Of a stretch of 64,000 nt of DNA, positions 1-10,574 are shown one piece after another; the stretch's first letter is position 1, and each line of letters opens with the position of its first letter. The notes beneath the pieces are model-generated. The model worked only from the letters and a program-made list of their open reading frames with translations. It was not told the origin of the DNA and ran no database searches. The position numbers were made by a program, and so were the translations under genes. This DNA is from Hyphomicrobiales bacterium (lineage in GTDB: Bacteria; Pseudomonadota; Alphaproteobacteria; Rhizobiales; JACESI01): contig JBDWKL010000043.1 in assembly GCA_039973685.1 (NCBI GenBank), forward strand, positions 271,749 through 335,748, written 5' to 3'.

Positions 1-1792
1 CTGGCCATTTAAGGTCTTCGCGCTGCTCCAAACAGAAAGCGTGCGTTGAACCAGAATCAAACCACACATCCAAGATGTCGCGAACCATTGTCCAATTTGA
101 TGCATCAACGTCAGGGTCTGCGGCAAGGAAGCGTTCTTTCGCGCCATCTGCATACCATGCGTCTGCACCGTCTTGTTTGAAGGCTTCGAAAATGGCTGCA
201 TTGACCTTTTCGCTTTTCAGCACAGTGCCGTCTTCATCAACGAAAACGGAAATAGGCACACCCCATGCGCGTTGACGTGAAAGCACCCAGTCTGGGCGAC
301 CTTCAATCATACCGCGCAAACGGTTTTGGCCTTGCGGTGGCACGAAATTGGTGTTGTCGATGGCCTCAAGCGCTGTTGTGCGTAATGTGCCTTTTTCAAC
401 AACGCCGTCTTTATCCATATAAACAAACCACTGCGGTGTGTTTCTAAAGATGATCGGCTTTTTGGAGCGCCATGAATGTGGGTATTCATGTTTTACGCGA
501 CCACGGGCGAAAAGATTGCCTTGGCCAATAAGGGCAGTGATGACCTTCTGGTTGGCGTCACCCTTCTTACCTTTGTCATCAATCACGCGGGCATCTTCAA
601 AACCTGGCGCATCTTTGGTGTAGAAACCATCATCACCCACGGTGAACGGAATGTCGGATGAGATGCCCATCGCTTCAATGTCGCGAGCTTTCGTCATCCA
701 GATTTCAAAGTCATCACGACCATGACCCGGTGCTGTATGCACAAAGCCTGTACCAGCTTCATCAGTAACGTGGTCGCCGCTCAACATCGGCACGCCGAAG
801 TCATAGCCGCCAAGACCTGCTTGTTTGAGCGGATGATCAAGAACCATGCCGTCAAAATCAGCGGCAGTCACATCGCTCACACGTTTAAATTCAACTTTAG
901 CCTTTGCTGCACATTCTTCACTTAAGGCATCTGCAAAGACGAATTGGTGGCCGGCTTGCGGACCAAACTCATTTTCTGCCGCCGTTACTTCATAAAGGCC
1001 GTAGGAAATTTTCGGCGAATAACAAACCGCACGGTTGCCTGGCATTGTCCAAGGTGTCGTCGTCCAAATCACAACCTTTGCATCTTTTAGATGGTCTGGT
1101 CCTTTACCGATTGGGAATGGCACCCAAACCGTATCTGACTCGTAGTTTTGATATTCGATCTCAGCCTCAGCCAAAGCTGTGCGTTCAACCACAGACCACA
1201 TGATCGGTTTTGAACCACGATAAAGCTGGCCGCTGGTCGCAAACTTCATCAGTTCTTTCGCGATATAGGCTTCAGCCTCAAAGTTCATGGTGAGATAAGG
1301 GCGTTCAAAATCACCTTCGATACCAAGGCGCTTGAACTCTTCTGACTGCACCCCAACCCAATGCTTCGCGAAGTCGCGGCATTCTTGGCGGAACTCATTA
1401 ATAGGGATGTCGTCTTTATTCTTACCCTTGGCGCGGTATTTTTCTTCAACCTTCCATTCAATGGGAAGACCGTGACAATCCCAGCCAGGGACATAGTTTG
1501 AATCAAAACCCAGCATCTGGTGCGAGCGGGTGATGACGTCTTTCAACACTTTGTTGAGGGCGTGGCCAATGTGTAGATTGCCATTGGCATAGGGCGGGCC
1601 ATCATGAAGGACGAATTTCTCACGTCCCTTCGATTGCTCGCGCAATGTCTTATAAATGCCTTGCTGTTTCCATTTCGCAATAATCTCTGGCTCTTTCTTT
1701 GGAAGGCCAGCGCGCATTGGGAAGTCTGTTTTTGGAAGAAATAGAGTTTTGGAATAATCAAAACCGTCTTCTGTATTTGTGTCGTTTGACAT
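1..1792 (-). CDS. ileS: Isoleucyl-tRNA synthetase, partial (C-terminus beyond left edge)
   Basis: Cytoplasmic class I aminoacyl-tRNA synthetase that charges tRNA-Ile. Translating the minus strand from the ATG at 1792 gives an uninterrupted frame of about 597 codons to the window edge. It carries the HIGH signature as HIGH at residues 74-77 (context [11 protein letters not shown]), then [10 protein letters not shown] near residue 105, WTTTPWT in the editing region, and WFDSGST close to the edge. The family is usually about 950 residues, so the KMSKS loop, anticodon-binding domain and zinc region should lie outside the window. ribF lies 89 bp upstream on the same strand, a common alphaproteobacterial arrangement that suggests one transcript. 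Identification is secure. Confidence 0.97.
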   Translation of the reverse strand, partial: MSNDTNTEDGFDYSKTLFLPKTDFPMRAGLPKKEPEIIAKWKQQGIYKTLREQSKGREKFVLHDGPPYANGNLHIGHALNKVLKDVITRSHQMLGFDSNYVPGWDCHGLPIEWKVEEKYRAKGKNKDDIPINEFRQECRDFAKHWVGVQSEEFKRLGIEGDFERPYLTMNFEAEAYIAKELMKFATSGQLYRGSKPIMWSVVERTALAEAEIEYQNYESDTVWVPFPIGKGPDHLKDAKVVIWTTTPWTMPGNRAVCYSPKISYGLYEVTAAENEFGPQAGHQFVFADALSEECAAKAKVEFKRVSDVTAADFDGMVLDHPLKQAGLGGYDFGVPMLSGDHVTDEAGTGFVHTAPGHGRDDFEIWMTKARDIEAMGISSDIPFTVGDDGFYTKDAPGFEDARVIDDKGKKGDANQKVITALIGQGNLFARGRVKHEYPHSWRSKKPIIFRNTPQWFVYMDKDGVVEKGTLRTTALEAIDNTNFVPPQGQNRLRGMIEGRPDWVLSRQRAWGVPISVFVDEDGTVLKSEKVNAAIFEAFKQDGADAWYADGAKERFLAADPDVDASNWTMVRDILDVWFDSGSTHAFCLEQREDLKWP

Positions 1793-1881
1793 TATGGTTT
1801 CTCAGCTTGAAGAAAAGGCAAGGTTGCGATGTACTAGCAATGGTTCACGCGCAAATAAAGAGGCAATTGCAAAGCTTGCAA

Positions 1882-2889
1882 TCACTCACCATTTAAGCCG
1901 CGATCAATACTCGATAAAATTTCAGCATTTTGTAGGACTTGGCGCGCGTTATCGCAGTCGATGGCCATTTGATCAAGCAAGTCTTGCAAGCTATCAAATG
2001 CCTCTTCCCCACGCAGATATTTGAAAAACGCAACTTCAACGTTTTTGCCATAAAGGTCGCCGTCAAAATCAAACACATATGTTTCTAGCAAGGGCGGGCC
2101 ATTATCAAACATCGGGCGGCGACCAAAACTTGCAACACCGTCCATCACCTTGCCATCAACACGCAACTGAACGGCATAGATGCCGTGTTTTAATTCATTG
2201 TTGGGCGCAAGCGCCATATTCGCGGTTGGGTATCCAAGCTCCCGCCCCTCTTTTCGGCCATGCACCACTTCTCCCGAAACAAAGTAGCGATAACCAAGGA
2301 TATCGTTCGCGAGTTTAATATTGCCCTCAGCCAAACAATTGCGGGTTGCAGAAGACGAATAAACCAACGCCCCCTCCTCATTCTTTTGTGCTGGCACAAC
2401 ACTCACAGCAAAACCATGTGCCTTGCCCATTTCGATCAAGAACTCAGGAGACCCTTGCCGCGCTCTGCCGAAATGAAAGTCATAACCAACCACAACATGC
2501 GAAACCGCAAGCTTCTCTATGAGTAGGTCCTGCACAAAATCTTCAGCCGCCATTTGTGAAAAATCATGGTCAAAGGGAACAATCACCATGCCGTCTAAAC
2601 CCATTGCGGCAAGTAAGCGCCCTTTTTCATGGCGTGGCGTGAGGCGGAAGACAGGCGCATCTGGCTTAAACACGGTGCGCGGATGGGGTTCGAAAGTCAT
2701 CGCGACCGCTTTGGATTGCTCACCTTGGCTTGCTGCAAGATTAAGGGCTGTTTCCAAAACAACACGGTGCCCCTTGTGGACACCATCAAAATTCCCAATC
2801 GCAAGCACCCCACCTTTTAATCCTGCGACTTGTTCATACGAGGCCGTTAAAAGATTAAAGACTTGATCAAAGGGCTTATTGTTTTTCAT
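1882..2889 (-). CDS. ribF: Bifunctional riboflavin kinase / FAD synthetase
   Basis: Converts riboflavin to FMN and then FAD in the cytoplasm. The N-terminal nucleotidyltransferase half shows GNFDGVHKGH with the HxGH-like motif, and the C-terminal flavokinase half shows GYPTANM followed by the G-x-Y-x(n)-VASFGRRPMF region and LETYVFDFD. From the ATG at 2889 (MKNNKPF) the product is 335 residues, normal for the family. A GTG in the same frame at 2916 would add nine residues. I prefer the ATG because family members usually start shortly before a PF-x-x motif, but neither start has a strong Shine-Dalgarno. It lies directly upstream of ileS. No FMN riboswitch was seen in the 5' region. Confidence 0.95.
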   Translation of the reverse strand: MKNNKPFDQVFNLLTASYEQVAGLKGGVLAIGNFDGVHKGHRVVLETALNLAASQGEQSKAVAMTFEPHPRTVFKPDAPVFRLTPRHEKGRLLAAMGLDGMVIVPFDHDFSQMAAEDFVQDLLIEKLAVSHVVVGYDFHFGRARQGSPEFLIEMGKAHGFAVSVVPAQKNEEGALVYSSSATRNCLAEGNIKLANDILGYRYFVSGEVVHGRKEGRELGYPTANMALAPNNELKHGIYAVQLRVDGKVMDGVASFGRRPMFDNGPPLLETYVFDFDGDLYGKNVEVAFFKYLRGEEAFDSLQDLLDQMAIDCDNARQVLQNAEILSSIDRGLNGE

Positions 2890-3181
2890 CTGTCGCTTTA
2901 CTTTCAACCTAACCACGGCCTTCGATAACTTCAGTTATTCTTTGGCTCTTCTATTTAATACTCTTGCTTGCCACACTTACAGCCAATGATTAACTCTTTT
3001 TTCATTATAAAAACTGTTTCCAACCCAATTTTTGCCATTTTACGCAAATTTCGGCTCCATCTCAAAACGTATTAACTATCTCTTCAAAGGTCGTGGTTAT
3101 TTTTGACCCAACTGCGATGGCTTGTCGCTGTATTTGGGGAATGGAACAGTAGTTCTTTCGATTAACGTGTGGAGTAACCAA

Positions 3182-3565
3182 ATGGCCCTTGATCTATCTA
3201 TGCCCGTCCTGGTGGTGGATGACTATAAAACTATGGTTCGTATTATTCGCAACCTGCTTAAGCAACTTGGCTTCGAAAATGTAGATGATGCCGCAGATGG
3301 CACTGAAGCATTTGCCAAAATGAAAGACCAAAAATACGGTTTGGTTATTTCAGATTGGAACATGGAACCGATGACTGGTTATGAGCTTCTTAAACAAGTT
3401 CGTGGCGATGCAGGTTTAACAAAGACACCATTCATCATGGTGACTGCGGAATCTAAAACCGAGAATGTTATCGCGGCTAAAAAAGCTGGCGTGAACAACT
3501 ATATCGTTAAACCATTCAATGCTCAAACATTGAAGGGTAAAATTGAGGCCGTATTCGGCGAATAA
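3182..3565 (+). CDS. cheY: CheY-type single-domain response regulator
   Basis: Stand-alone receiver domain of 127 residues, expected to be a phosphorylated diffusible signal for the flagellar switch or another target. The acidic pair D13-D14, the phosphoacceptor D58 (in SDWNMEP), T88 (MVTAES), aromatic switch Y107 and K110 (VKPF) are all present, so it should be a competent receiver. The open frame runs further upstream to 3122, but the ATG at 3182 follows GGAG about 10 nt earlier and gives the normal CheY N-terminus, so it is preferred. A cheZ gene follows after 91 bp on the same strand, so kinase-input and phosphatase-output partners are encoded apart from any che operon in this window. Confidence 0.92.
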   Translation: MALDLSMPVLVVDDYKTMVRIIRNLLKQLGFENVDDAADGTEAFAKMKDQKYGLVISDWNMEPMTGYELLKQVRGDAGLTKTPFIMVTAESKTENVIAAKKAGVNNYIVKPFNAQTLKGKIEAVFGE

Positions 3566-3656
3566 TTAAACCTCAGGTTCGTCAGTTCATTGAGCGCGTG
3601 AAGAACTCACGCCCAATGAGAATATTATACTGGCGGTTCTAGATTGGAGCAGGTGA

Positions 3657-4286
3657 ATGTCAGCTCAACTGGACATAACGCGCATCAAACATTTTTTGAA
3701 GCGTGAGAAGCAAGATAGTATCCATCTGAATGACATCGTTCGGCTCGCTGAATTGATGACAGACAGTATGCTCGATATCCTCAAAGGGAATGATCAGCAG
3801 ACATTTGAAGAGCTACGCAAAATTTCTTACCAAATCTCTGATACGAAAAGAGATTTGGCAGATTTTCGCGCAGACGAAATGCATGACGAACATATCCCTC
3901 AAGCGGGTCTAGAGCTTGATGCTATTGTGGAAGCAACAGAAGGTGCTACCAACACGATCATGGAAGCTGCCGAAACTATTATGGGTGGCGATACAAGTGA
4001 TCCTGAGGCTTACACCGCGATGGTGAATGACAAAGTTATCGAAATTTTCGAAGCTTGCTCTTTCCAAGACATCACAGGGCAACGGATCTCTAAAGTTGTG
4101 AAAACTCTCAATATTATTGATGAGCAGATCAAATGTATCGTTGACCGAATGGACAACCAGCAGAAAAATGAAGACGACGGCGGATCTCGCCCAACTGGCG
4201 AAAGCTTGTTGACTGGTCTTCTAAATGGCCCTGCCCTTGGTGATTCAGGCATTAAGCAAGACGAAGTCGATTCACATTTCCCTTAA
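3657..4286 (+). CDS. cheZ: CheZ-family protein phosphatase (first copy)
   Basis: Predicted phosphatase for CheY-P, 209 residues, soluble and mostly helical. The active-site helix reads FEACSFQDITGQRI; D138 and Q142 have the same four-residue spacing as the catalytic Asp and Gln of enterobacterial CheZ. A long linker rich in charged residues and Gly follows (about 168-200). The C-terminus IKQDEVDSHFP resembles the short helix by which CheZ docks on CheY. It follows cheY by 91 bp with an SD of GGAGCAGGTGA before the ATG. A second homologue with the same core lies at about 15 kb. The family assignment is good; the actual receiver partner is inferred from the neighbouring cheY. Confidence 0.88.
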   Translation: MSAQLDITRIKHFLKREKQDSIHLNDIVRLAELMTDSMLDILKGNDQQTFEELRKISYQISDTKRDLADFRADEMHDEHIPQAGLELDAIVEATEGATNTIMEAAETIMGGDTSDPEAYTAMVNDKVIEIFEACSFQDITGQRISKVVKTLNIIDEQIKCIVDRMDNQQKNEDDGGSRPTGESLLTGLLNGPALGDSGIKQDEVDSHFP

Positions 4287-4311
4287 GTGAACACTTTCGA
4301 GCATCAACAAA

Positions 4312-5190
4312 TTACCAAATAAGCCGAGGCAAAAATGCCTTGGCTTTTTGCTTATGTTCATCAAGGAATTGCGCCACGTTTTCTGGTGTCGGATGAGCAA
4401 GCGGTCCATTTTCTGCGCTATGAATGCCGGCCGTAACGAACAGGCAATCAAGACCATTGTCGCCCGCTCCTTTAACATCAGTTGCAATACCGTCACCCAC
4501 AGCAAGAACCCGCTGTTTATCCAAACCTTGGCGAACCAGTTCTGCACCACGTTCAAGCGCGCGGTTATAGATTGGCGCGTAAGGCTTGCCGAAATAGAGG
4601 GCTTCGCCGCCCATTTGTTTATACTTTTGCGCCAATGCACCGCCGCAATAAATCAGTTTATCGCCGCGTTCGACAACAATATCAGGGTTGGCGCAAATCA
4701 TTGAAAGACCGCGTTTCAAGAAATCGTTCAACATCTCATCGTAGTCGTCAGGCGTTTCTGTCGCATCATCAATTAGGCCTGTTACGGACACTACTTCAGC
4801 CTCTTTTGCATCCACTAGATCGATTGGCAAATCGTCGTAAAAATTCAAATCTTTTTCTGGCCCTAACGCGTAAACTTTTTGCGCATCTCGGTTTGCAATA
4901 TCAAGGCGCGTAACATCGCCAGATGTAACAATGTCATCGTAAGCATCAGAGCGCACACCAAGTTCATCGAGCTGGCACTTAATCCACCACGCTGGCCGTG
5001 GTGCATTGGTGAGCAGGATGACATGCTTGCCTTCTTGTTGGCGGAATTTTGCAAGCGCATCAGGTGCCGCATTGAACACTGAAATGCCATTATGAATAAC
5101 ACCCCAAACATCACACAGTACCAAATCATAAGCCTCATTGAGATTTGATAATCCATCAACCAAAGGGACGGGCAGCAAGGTCATATTCAA
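4312..5190 (-). CDS. HAD superfamily class IIA hydrolase (TIGR01459-like)
   Basis: Cytoplasmic phosphatase-type protein of 292 residues. The nucleophile loop is LCDVWGVIHNG (D27), the second motif LLTNAPRP, the lysine-containing YFGKPYAPIY, and the acidic motif AVGDGIATDVKGA. This order with a C2-type cap is typical of class IIA HAD enzymes (NagD/phosphoglycolate phosphatase relatives). The W at the position two after the nucleophile is usual in the TIGR01459 subgroup. The substrate is not known from sequence. It converges on cheZ with only 25 bp between stop codons. ATGs at 5190 and 5184 are both possible starts. Confidence 0.88.
   Translation of the reverse strand: MNMTLLPVPLVDGLSNLNEAYDLVLCDVWGVIHNGISVFNAAPDALAKFRQQEGKHVILLTNAPRPAWWIKCQLDELGVRSDAYDDIVTSGDVTRLDIANRDAQKVYALGPEKDLNFYDDLPIDLVDAKEAEVVSVTGLIDDATETPDDYDEMLNDFLKRGLSMICANPDIVVERGDKLIYCGGALAQKYKQMGGEALYFGKPYAPIYNRALERGAELVRQGLDKQRVLAVGDGIATDVKGAGDNGLDCLFVTAGIHSAENGPLAHPTPENVAQFLDEHKQKAKAFLPRLIW
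4321..4349 (+). terminator. Rho-independent terminator of cheY-cheZ, inside the convergent gene
   Basis: Left arm AAGCCGAGGC (4321-4330) pairs with GCCTTGGCTT (4337-4346) through ten base pairs including one G-U, with a 6-nt loop and a T run to 4349. It sits 35 bp past the cheZ stop, and also within the last codons of the convergent HAD phosphatase gene, so the same bases encode that protein's C-terminus. Confidence 0.75.
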
Positions 5191-5451
5191 TTCCTCAATT
5201 AAGGATGGTTGGGTGTCCTACATTCGTTTTTAAACAAGTACTATCGCAGGATCAGAACAATTTAGATCGCGCTTTAGCAGAACCGTTTGTGGAATGATAG
5301 CTTTCCATGATTTCAACTAGCCCCAATCACTTGTTCTAGGGCGGCAAGTATGGCGTAGTTGGAATGGGTGATTCGGTGCTGGACTGTATGTTTTCGTGGG
5401 TTAACGCAAAATAGCATCGAACTTTGAGAATGTGCGTAGGGTCGTGGTCGG

Positions 5452-6840
5452 TTGAACTTAGCAAAAAACCTTTTTATCTGTGCGTGCATGGTGGTCATTT
5501 CTGCGTCACTTGGTTATTCCGTTTGGGCACATTTGAGCCTTACAGGGTTTGAAGCCACAATGACGGGTATGTGCTTTTTGGTTATCCAATTAGTCGGATA
5601 TCTTTTTGTATGGAAAGCCATCGTCCACCGCGCTCTTCTTTCTCGCATTCATGATTTAGCACTGGCAGAAGCCCAAAACGCAAACGGCGTGGACAGGGTT
5701 AGCAACGAACTGGCGGGTCTTCGTAAAGCAATCAAAACGGTAACGCGCAAGGAACTGGAGCCGCTGGCAAGAGAGCTTGAAGTTATCAGCACTCTCATCA
5801 AACAGTTGGCTGAAAGCACCGTTGCAGTTGAAGCGCGGATGGGGGAGCTAGAAGCAGCGCCCGCACCTGTTGCTGCGGTTGCATCGCCTTCCCCACAAGA
5901 TGCGACAACAAAATCAAGCACCAAAAAAGCGCCCCAAAAATCATCTTCCCCACCAACTGTTGGTAAAAAGACAGAGCCAGATGCAAGTGAATGGTTAGGC
6001 GAAATTCCAGCTGACCAACCAGCTACCGAACTGGACAACCTCACCAGCGAAAATTCGCCAATTTTAAAAGCTCTTCAAGAAGCAGTTGATAAAAATGAGG
6101 TCGATTTATATCTACAACCAATCGTCACTCTTCCCCAACGAAAACCGAAATTTTATGAGGCGTTATCACGCATCCGCGATGACAAGGGCGAACTCATCCG
6201 ACCTGCGCAATTTATGCATTCTGCGAAAAAATCAGGCACAATGCCTGTACTCGACAAGATGTTGTTGGTGCGCGCGATCCAAGTCTTACGGCGCCTGCTG
6301 CTTCGAAAAAGCGATGCGGTTGTTGTCTGCAACATTTCATCATCTAGTCTTGCCGACAGCAGCTTCTTCAATGATTTTAGAAAATTGCTAAGCGCCAAAC
6401 CGGATCTTGCTGACCATTTAATTTTTGAATTTGACCAAGAAACCGTCATGAAAATCGACACCCTTGAGGAAGAAAGCTTGCGAGCCTTGAAAAACCTTGG
6501 CTTCCGGTTTGCGATCGATAATGTGACGGACCTATCGATGGACTTCCTCAAACTGGTATCGCTTGGCTTCCATTACGTAAAAGTCTCATCACAGGTTTTG
6601 TTGGCTGCAAAGAAAACAGGCATCAATGAAATTCATGCCGAAGACTTCTCGCGCTTCCTTTCGCGCAATGGCCTTCAACTCATTGTCGATCATGTGGAGA
6701 ATGAGAGCGAAGTCGTTGAACTGCTCGATTTTGACATCAGCCTTGGACAAGGTTTCTTGTTTGCTGCGCCTCGTGAAGTCAAACCAGATGCAATATCAAA
6801 CCACAATCGCCGCGCGCACGGTAAAAAACTTGCCAGCTAA
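5452..6840 (+). CDS. Membrane-anchored degenerate EAL-domain protein (TipF-like)
   Basis: 462 residues: two transmembrane helices at about 5-25 and 36-56, a probable coiled coil at 62-130, an Ala/Pro/Ser/Lys-rich linker at 135-200, and an EAL domain at 205-440. The EAL tripeptide survives (EALSR, 236-240), but the metal and catalytic motifs are altered: the usual DDFG is AIDNVTD (354-360), the KxD motif is VKVS (376-379), and the glutamate of the AEGVE motif is VDHVE (412-416). Phosphodiesterase activity is therefore unlikely, and binding of c-di-GMP or a structural role is more plausible. The architecture matches TipF, a flagellum-assembly factor of Caulobacter. The first in-frame start after the stop at 5437 is TTG at 5452; starting later would cut the first helix. 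Confidence 0.8.
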   Translation: MNLAKNLFICACMVVISASLGYSVWAHLSLTGFEATMTGMCFLVIQLVGYLFVWKAIVHRALLSRIHDLALAEAQNANGVDRVSNELAGLRKAIKTVTRKELEPLARELEVISTLIKQLAESTVAVEARMGELEAAPAPVAAVASPSPQDATTKSSTKKAPQKSSSPPTVGKKTEPDASEWLGEIPADQPATELDNLTSENSPILKALQEAVDKNEVDLYLQPIVTLPQRKPKFYEALSRIRDDKGELIRPAQFMHSAKKSGTMPVLDKMLLVRAIQVLRRLLLRKSDAVVVCNISSSSLADSSFFNDFRKLLSAKPDLADHLIFEFDQETVMKIDTLEEESLRALKNLGFRFAIDNVTDLSMDFLKLVSLGFHYVKVSSQVLLAAKKTGINEIHAEDFSRFLSRNGLQLIVDHVENESEVVELLDFDISLGQGFLFAAPREVKPDAISNHNRRAHGKKLAS

Positions 6841-6996
6841 GCTTCCAGCTTAGTAGTGGGATGGTCTTTTCTTAAATTTAATCGGTTTTATTTTTTTCGT
6901 TTCAATAATTTGTTTACACAGATCGCTGTATTTTACGGTTAGTTCTTCAGTCTTAGCCTCTGTCTCGCGTATCTGGCTCAAATTCAAAAAAAGATA

Positions 6997-7587
6997 TTGC
7001 GACGGCCCGTGACAAGAAAATATTTTCATCAAGATCAACGACAAATTCACTTAGTTTCTCCAACTCTTGGCGAACACAATGACATTATGCTCGAGATCGA
7101 GCAGCAATGTAGATGTTCGGTTACGCACTTTAGCGCGCCTGAAGCGACGTTGACGGCGAATAGACCGAATTTGATCATTCTTGATATGGCAGATCGACAA
7201 GGCGTTGAATTCGTTGAATGCCTTAAGACCTGTTTTCAATCACCCATTATCGTTCTGTCCGATCGCCCGTCCATGGCAATGGCTGTGAATGTAATGCGGG
7301 CGGGTGGCTGTGACTTTTTTCCAAAACCCGTGAGCAAAAGCGCTTTAGTGGAACGGTTAAAAACCCTATTGATCGAGCCTTCCCCGACAAATACTCAAGC
7401 TTTGAATATGGCATCAACACCATCTACCAATGCGATCATTCCATTTGCCGACCAAGAACGGCAGATTATTGAAGATGCGCTTGGCGTGTACCACGGTAAC
7501 ATCACCCACGCAGCCGCGGCTCTGCAAATTAGCCCGTCGACAATCTATCGCAAGAAACAAGGTTGGGATCTTCTGCTATCGGATTGA
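6997..7587 (+). CDS. Atypical receiver domain with Fis-type helix-turn-helix
   Basis: 196-residue predicted DNA-binding regulator. Residues 17-122 resemble a receiver: a candidate phosphoacceptor D63 in LIILDMAD, S88 at the switch position and K110 in FFPKPVS. The acidic pair that normally follows the first strand is missing (HLVSPTLGE), so phosphorylation is doubtful. The C-terminal helix-turn-helix (about 152-190) has the Fis/NtrC pattern ITHAAAALQISPSTIYRKKQ. There is no AAA+ domain, as in ActR/RegA-type regulators. Starts are TTG at 6997 or GTG at 7009; neither has a clear SD. It sits between the TipF-like gene and groESL, with no evident shared transcript with the latter. Confidence 0.75.
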   Translation: MRRPVTRKYFHQDQRQIHLVSPTLGEHNDIMLEIEQQCRCSVTHFSAPEATLTANRPNLIILDMADRQGVEFVECLKTCFQSPIIVLSDRPSMAMAVNVMRAGGCDFFPKPVSKSALVERLKTLLIEPSPTNTQALNMASTPSTNAIIPFADQERQIIEDALGVYHGNITHAAAALQISPSTIYRKKQGWDLLLSD

Positions 7588-7683
7588 TTGCCGAAGAAAA
7601 CGGCCCCGCATAACCGCCGTTTCGTCGTTAACAATACTTCAAGAAAACGATTGAACCTTGGGCTAATCCTGCCATATAGAAGC

Positions 7684-7712
7684 TTGACAAGCTCCCCTCA
7701 TATCCATATAAA
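7684..7712 (+). promoter_or_regulatory. Sigma70-type promoter of groESL
   Basis: TTGACA at 7684-7689 and TATAAA at 7707-7712 are separated by exactly 17 bp. The predicted start falls just before the CIRCE element, about 95 bp ahead of groES. Confidence 0.88.
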
Positions 7713-7721
7713 TCCGCGCTG

Positions 7722-7748
7722 TTAGCACTCACACAAGTAGAGTGCTAA
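7722..7748 (+). promoter_or_regulatory. CIRCE operator (HrcA binding site)
   Basis: TTAGCACTC (7722-7730), a 9-bp spacer, then GAGTGCTAA (7740-7748): a perfect match to the CIRCE consensus. Its place right behind the -10 box means bound HrcA would block initiation, and in the transcript the repeat would form a hairpin in the groES leader. hrcA itself is not in the window. Confidence 0.95.
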
Positions 7749-7814
7749 TTTATTTTGAGCGTACGTTTGCCGGCCTTTCGGTAAACATCAATCGTATAAA
7801 GAGGAAAAACGGAC

Positions 7815-8108
7815 ATGAAGTTTCGTCCCCTACATGATCGTGTGGTAGTTCGCCGCGTCGATTCAGAAGAAAAAACCGCTGGCGGCATCATTATTCCAGA
7901 TACTGCTAAAGAAAAGCCAAGCGAAGGCGAAATTGTTGCTGTAGGCGCTGGCGCTCGCGGTGGTGAAGACAATGCACTTATCCCTATGGATGTTAAAGTT
8001 GGTGACCAAGTTCTATTCGGCAAATGGTCAGGCACAGAAATCCGGATTGACGGCGACGACCTGCTGATCATGAAAGAAAGCGACATCATGGGTGTTGTAG
8101 AAGGCTAA
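7815..8108 (+). CDS. groES: Co-chaperonin GroES
   Basis: 97-residue 10-kDa co-chaperonin that caps the GroEL ring in the cytoplasm. Typical N-terminus [13 protein letters not shown], the mobile loop around [17 protein letters not shown], and the C-terminal [15 protein letters not shown]. The SD GAGG lies 10 nt before the ATG. It forms a two-gene operon with groEL, 50 bp downstream, under the CIRCE-controlled promoter. Confidence 0.98.
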   Translation: MKFRPLHDRVVVRRVDSEEKTAGGIIIPDTAKEKPSEGEIVAVGAGARGGEDNALIPMDVKVGDQVLFGKWSGTEIRIDGDDLLIMKESDIMGVVEG

Positions 8109-8140
8109 TCCCTTCCCATCACATTCTTCCGCTTAAATAA

Positions 8141-9793
<1,653 letters not shown>

Positions 9794-9827
9794 GCTTAAG
9801 CTTACACATAAAGCTAACTAAGATTAA

Positions 9828-9854
9828 GGGCGCTCTTATTGAGCGCTCTTTTTT
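9828..9854 (+). terminator. Rho-independent terminator of groESL
   Basis: GGGCGCTC (9828-9835), a 5-nt loop TTATT, then GAGCGCTC, forming an eight-pair stem with one G-U and followed by a run of T. It begins 35 bp after the groEL stop. Confidence 0.88.
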
Positions 9855-9890
9855 CTTGCCATCAGTGATCTTCAATCGCTAAATAACGGC

Positions 9891-10574
9891 ATGACAATAT
9901 TACTTTTCATAGCCGCACTCGTCGCAACCTTATGCATAAGCTTTGCCGCAACACCTTTCGTGAAGCGCCGACCCTTCAGCCTTCCATTTTTGGCGATAGC
10001 ACTACCAGCGAGCCTATTGATGGCGATGGCCTCAGCGCCAACGCTTTGGATTGCGATCTTGTCAGGCTATCCAGATGACAGCTTTTTTGACCTTGGTTTC
10101 TTCGGGGGGCTTGGTGTGTTGGCAATCAGCGGGACATTGATCACGCTCTTTGCCCTCATCATTGTTTGGAAATCACGCAAGGTACTAGCAATCGCGTCGA
10201 AACGGCGATTGTCAGGCTGGTTAGTTTTGGCTTTTGATTGCGCACTGGGCTTAGCACTTTTCGGCACGCTGCACGCTTTATCACCTCAAGCATTCTATCA
10301 ATTTTATCATCTGACCCATTCAGGCCTGCCAAACCAAATTGTCGTCAAAACACTATTTGACTATGAGGGCATGATAACCTTTGCAGCCTTATCGACAGGT
10401 GGCAATTTATCGCAACACCTATCAGGCTTGGTTTTACTTTCAATCATTCCGCTAACCGTGTTCAGCCATATTAAGTTCCACGAAAAGAGCGGTACACAAG
10501 CAAAAACCCACAGACTTTTGCTCTTTGTTGCACCGACTCTACTCGTGAGTGTAAATTTTTTAAGACAATTCTAG
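9891..10574 (+). CDS. Integral membrane protein of unknown function
   Basis: 227 residues with about six hydrophobic segments (roughly 2-20, 32-56, 70-92, 108-128, 155-185 and 208-224), separated by short polar loops containing clusters of basic residues such as KRRP and SKRR. I do not recognise a family or catalytic motif. It follows the groESL terminator and has its own ATG, so it is probably a separate transcript. It could be a small transporter or an unknown inner-membrane protein; the sequence alone does not decide. Confidence 0.72.
   Translation: MTILLFIAALVATLCISFAATPFVKRRPFSLPFLAIALPASLLMAMASAPTLWIAILSGYPDDSFFDLGFFGGLGVLAISGTLITLFALIIVWKSRKVLAIASKRRLSGWLVLAFDCALGLALFGTLHALSPQAFYQFYHLTHSGLPNQIVVKTLFDYEGMITFAALSTGGNLSQHLSGLVLLSIIPLTVFSHIKFHEKSGTQAKTHRLLLFVAPTLLVSVNFLRQF

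Noticed and set aside
7593-7624. AAACGGC ... GCCGTTT hairpin after the receiver-Fis gene as terminator
   Set aside because: Long loop and no T tract.
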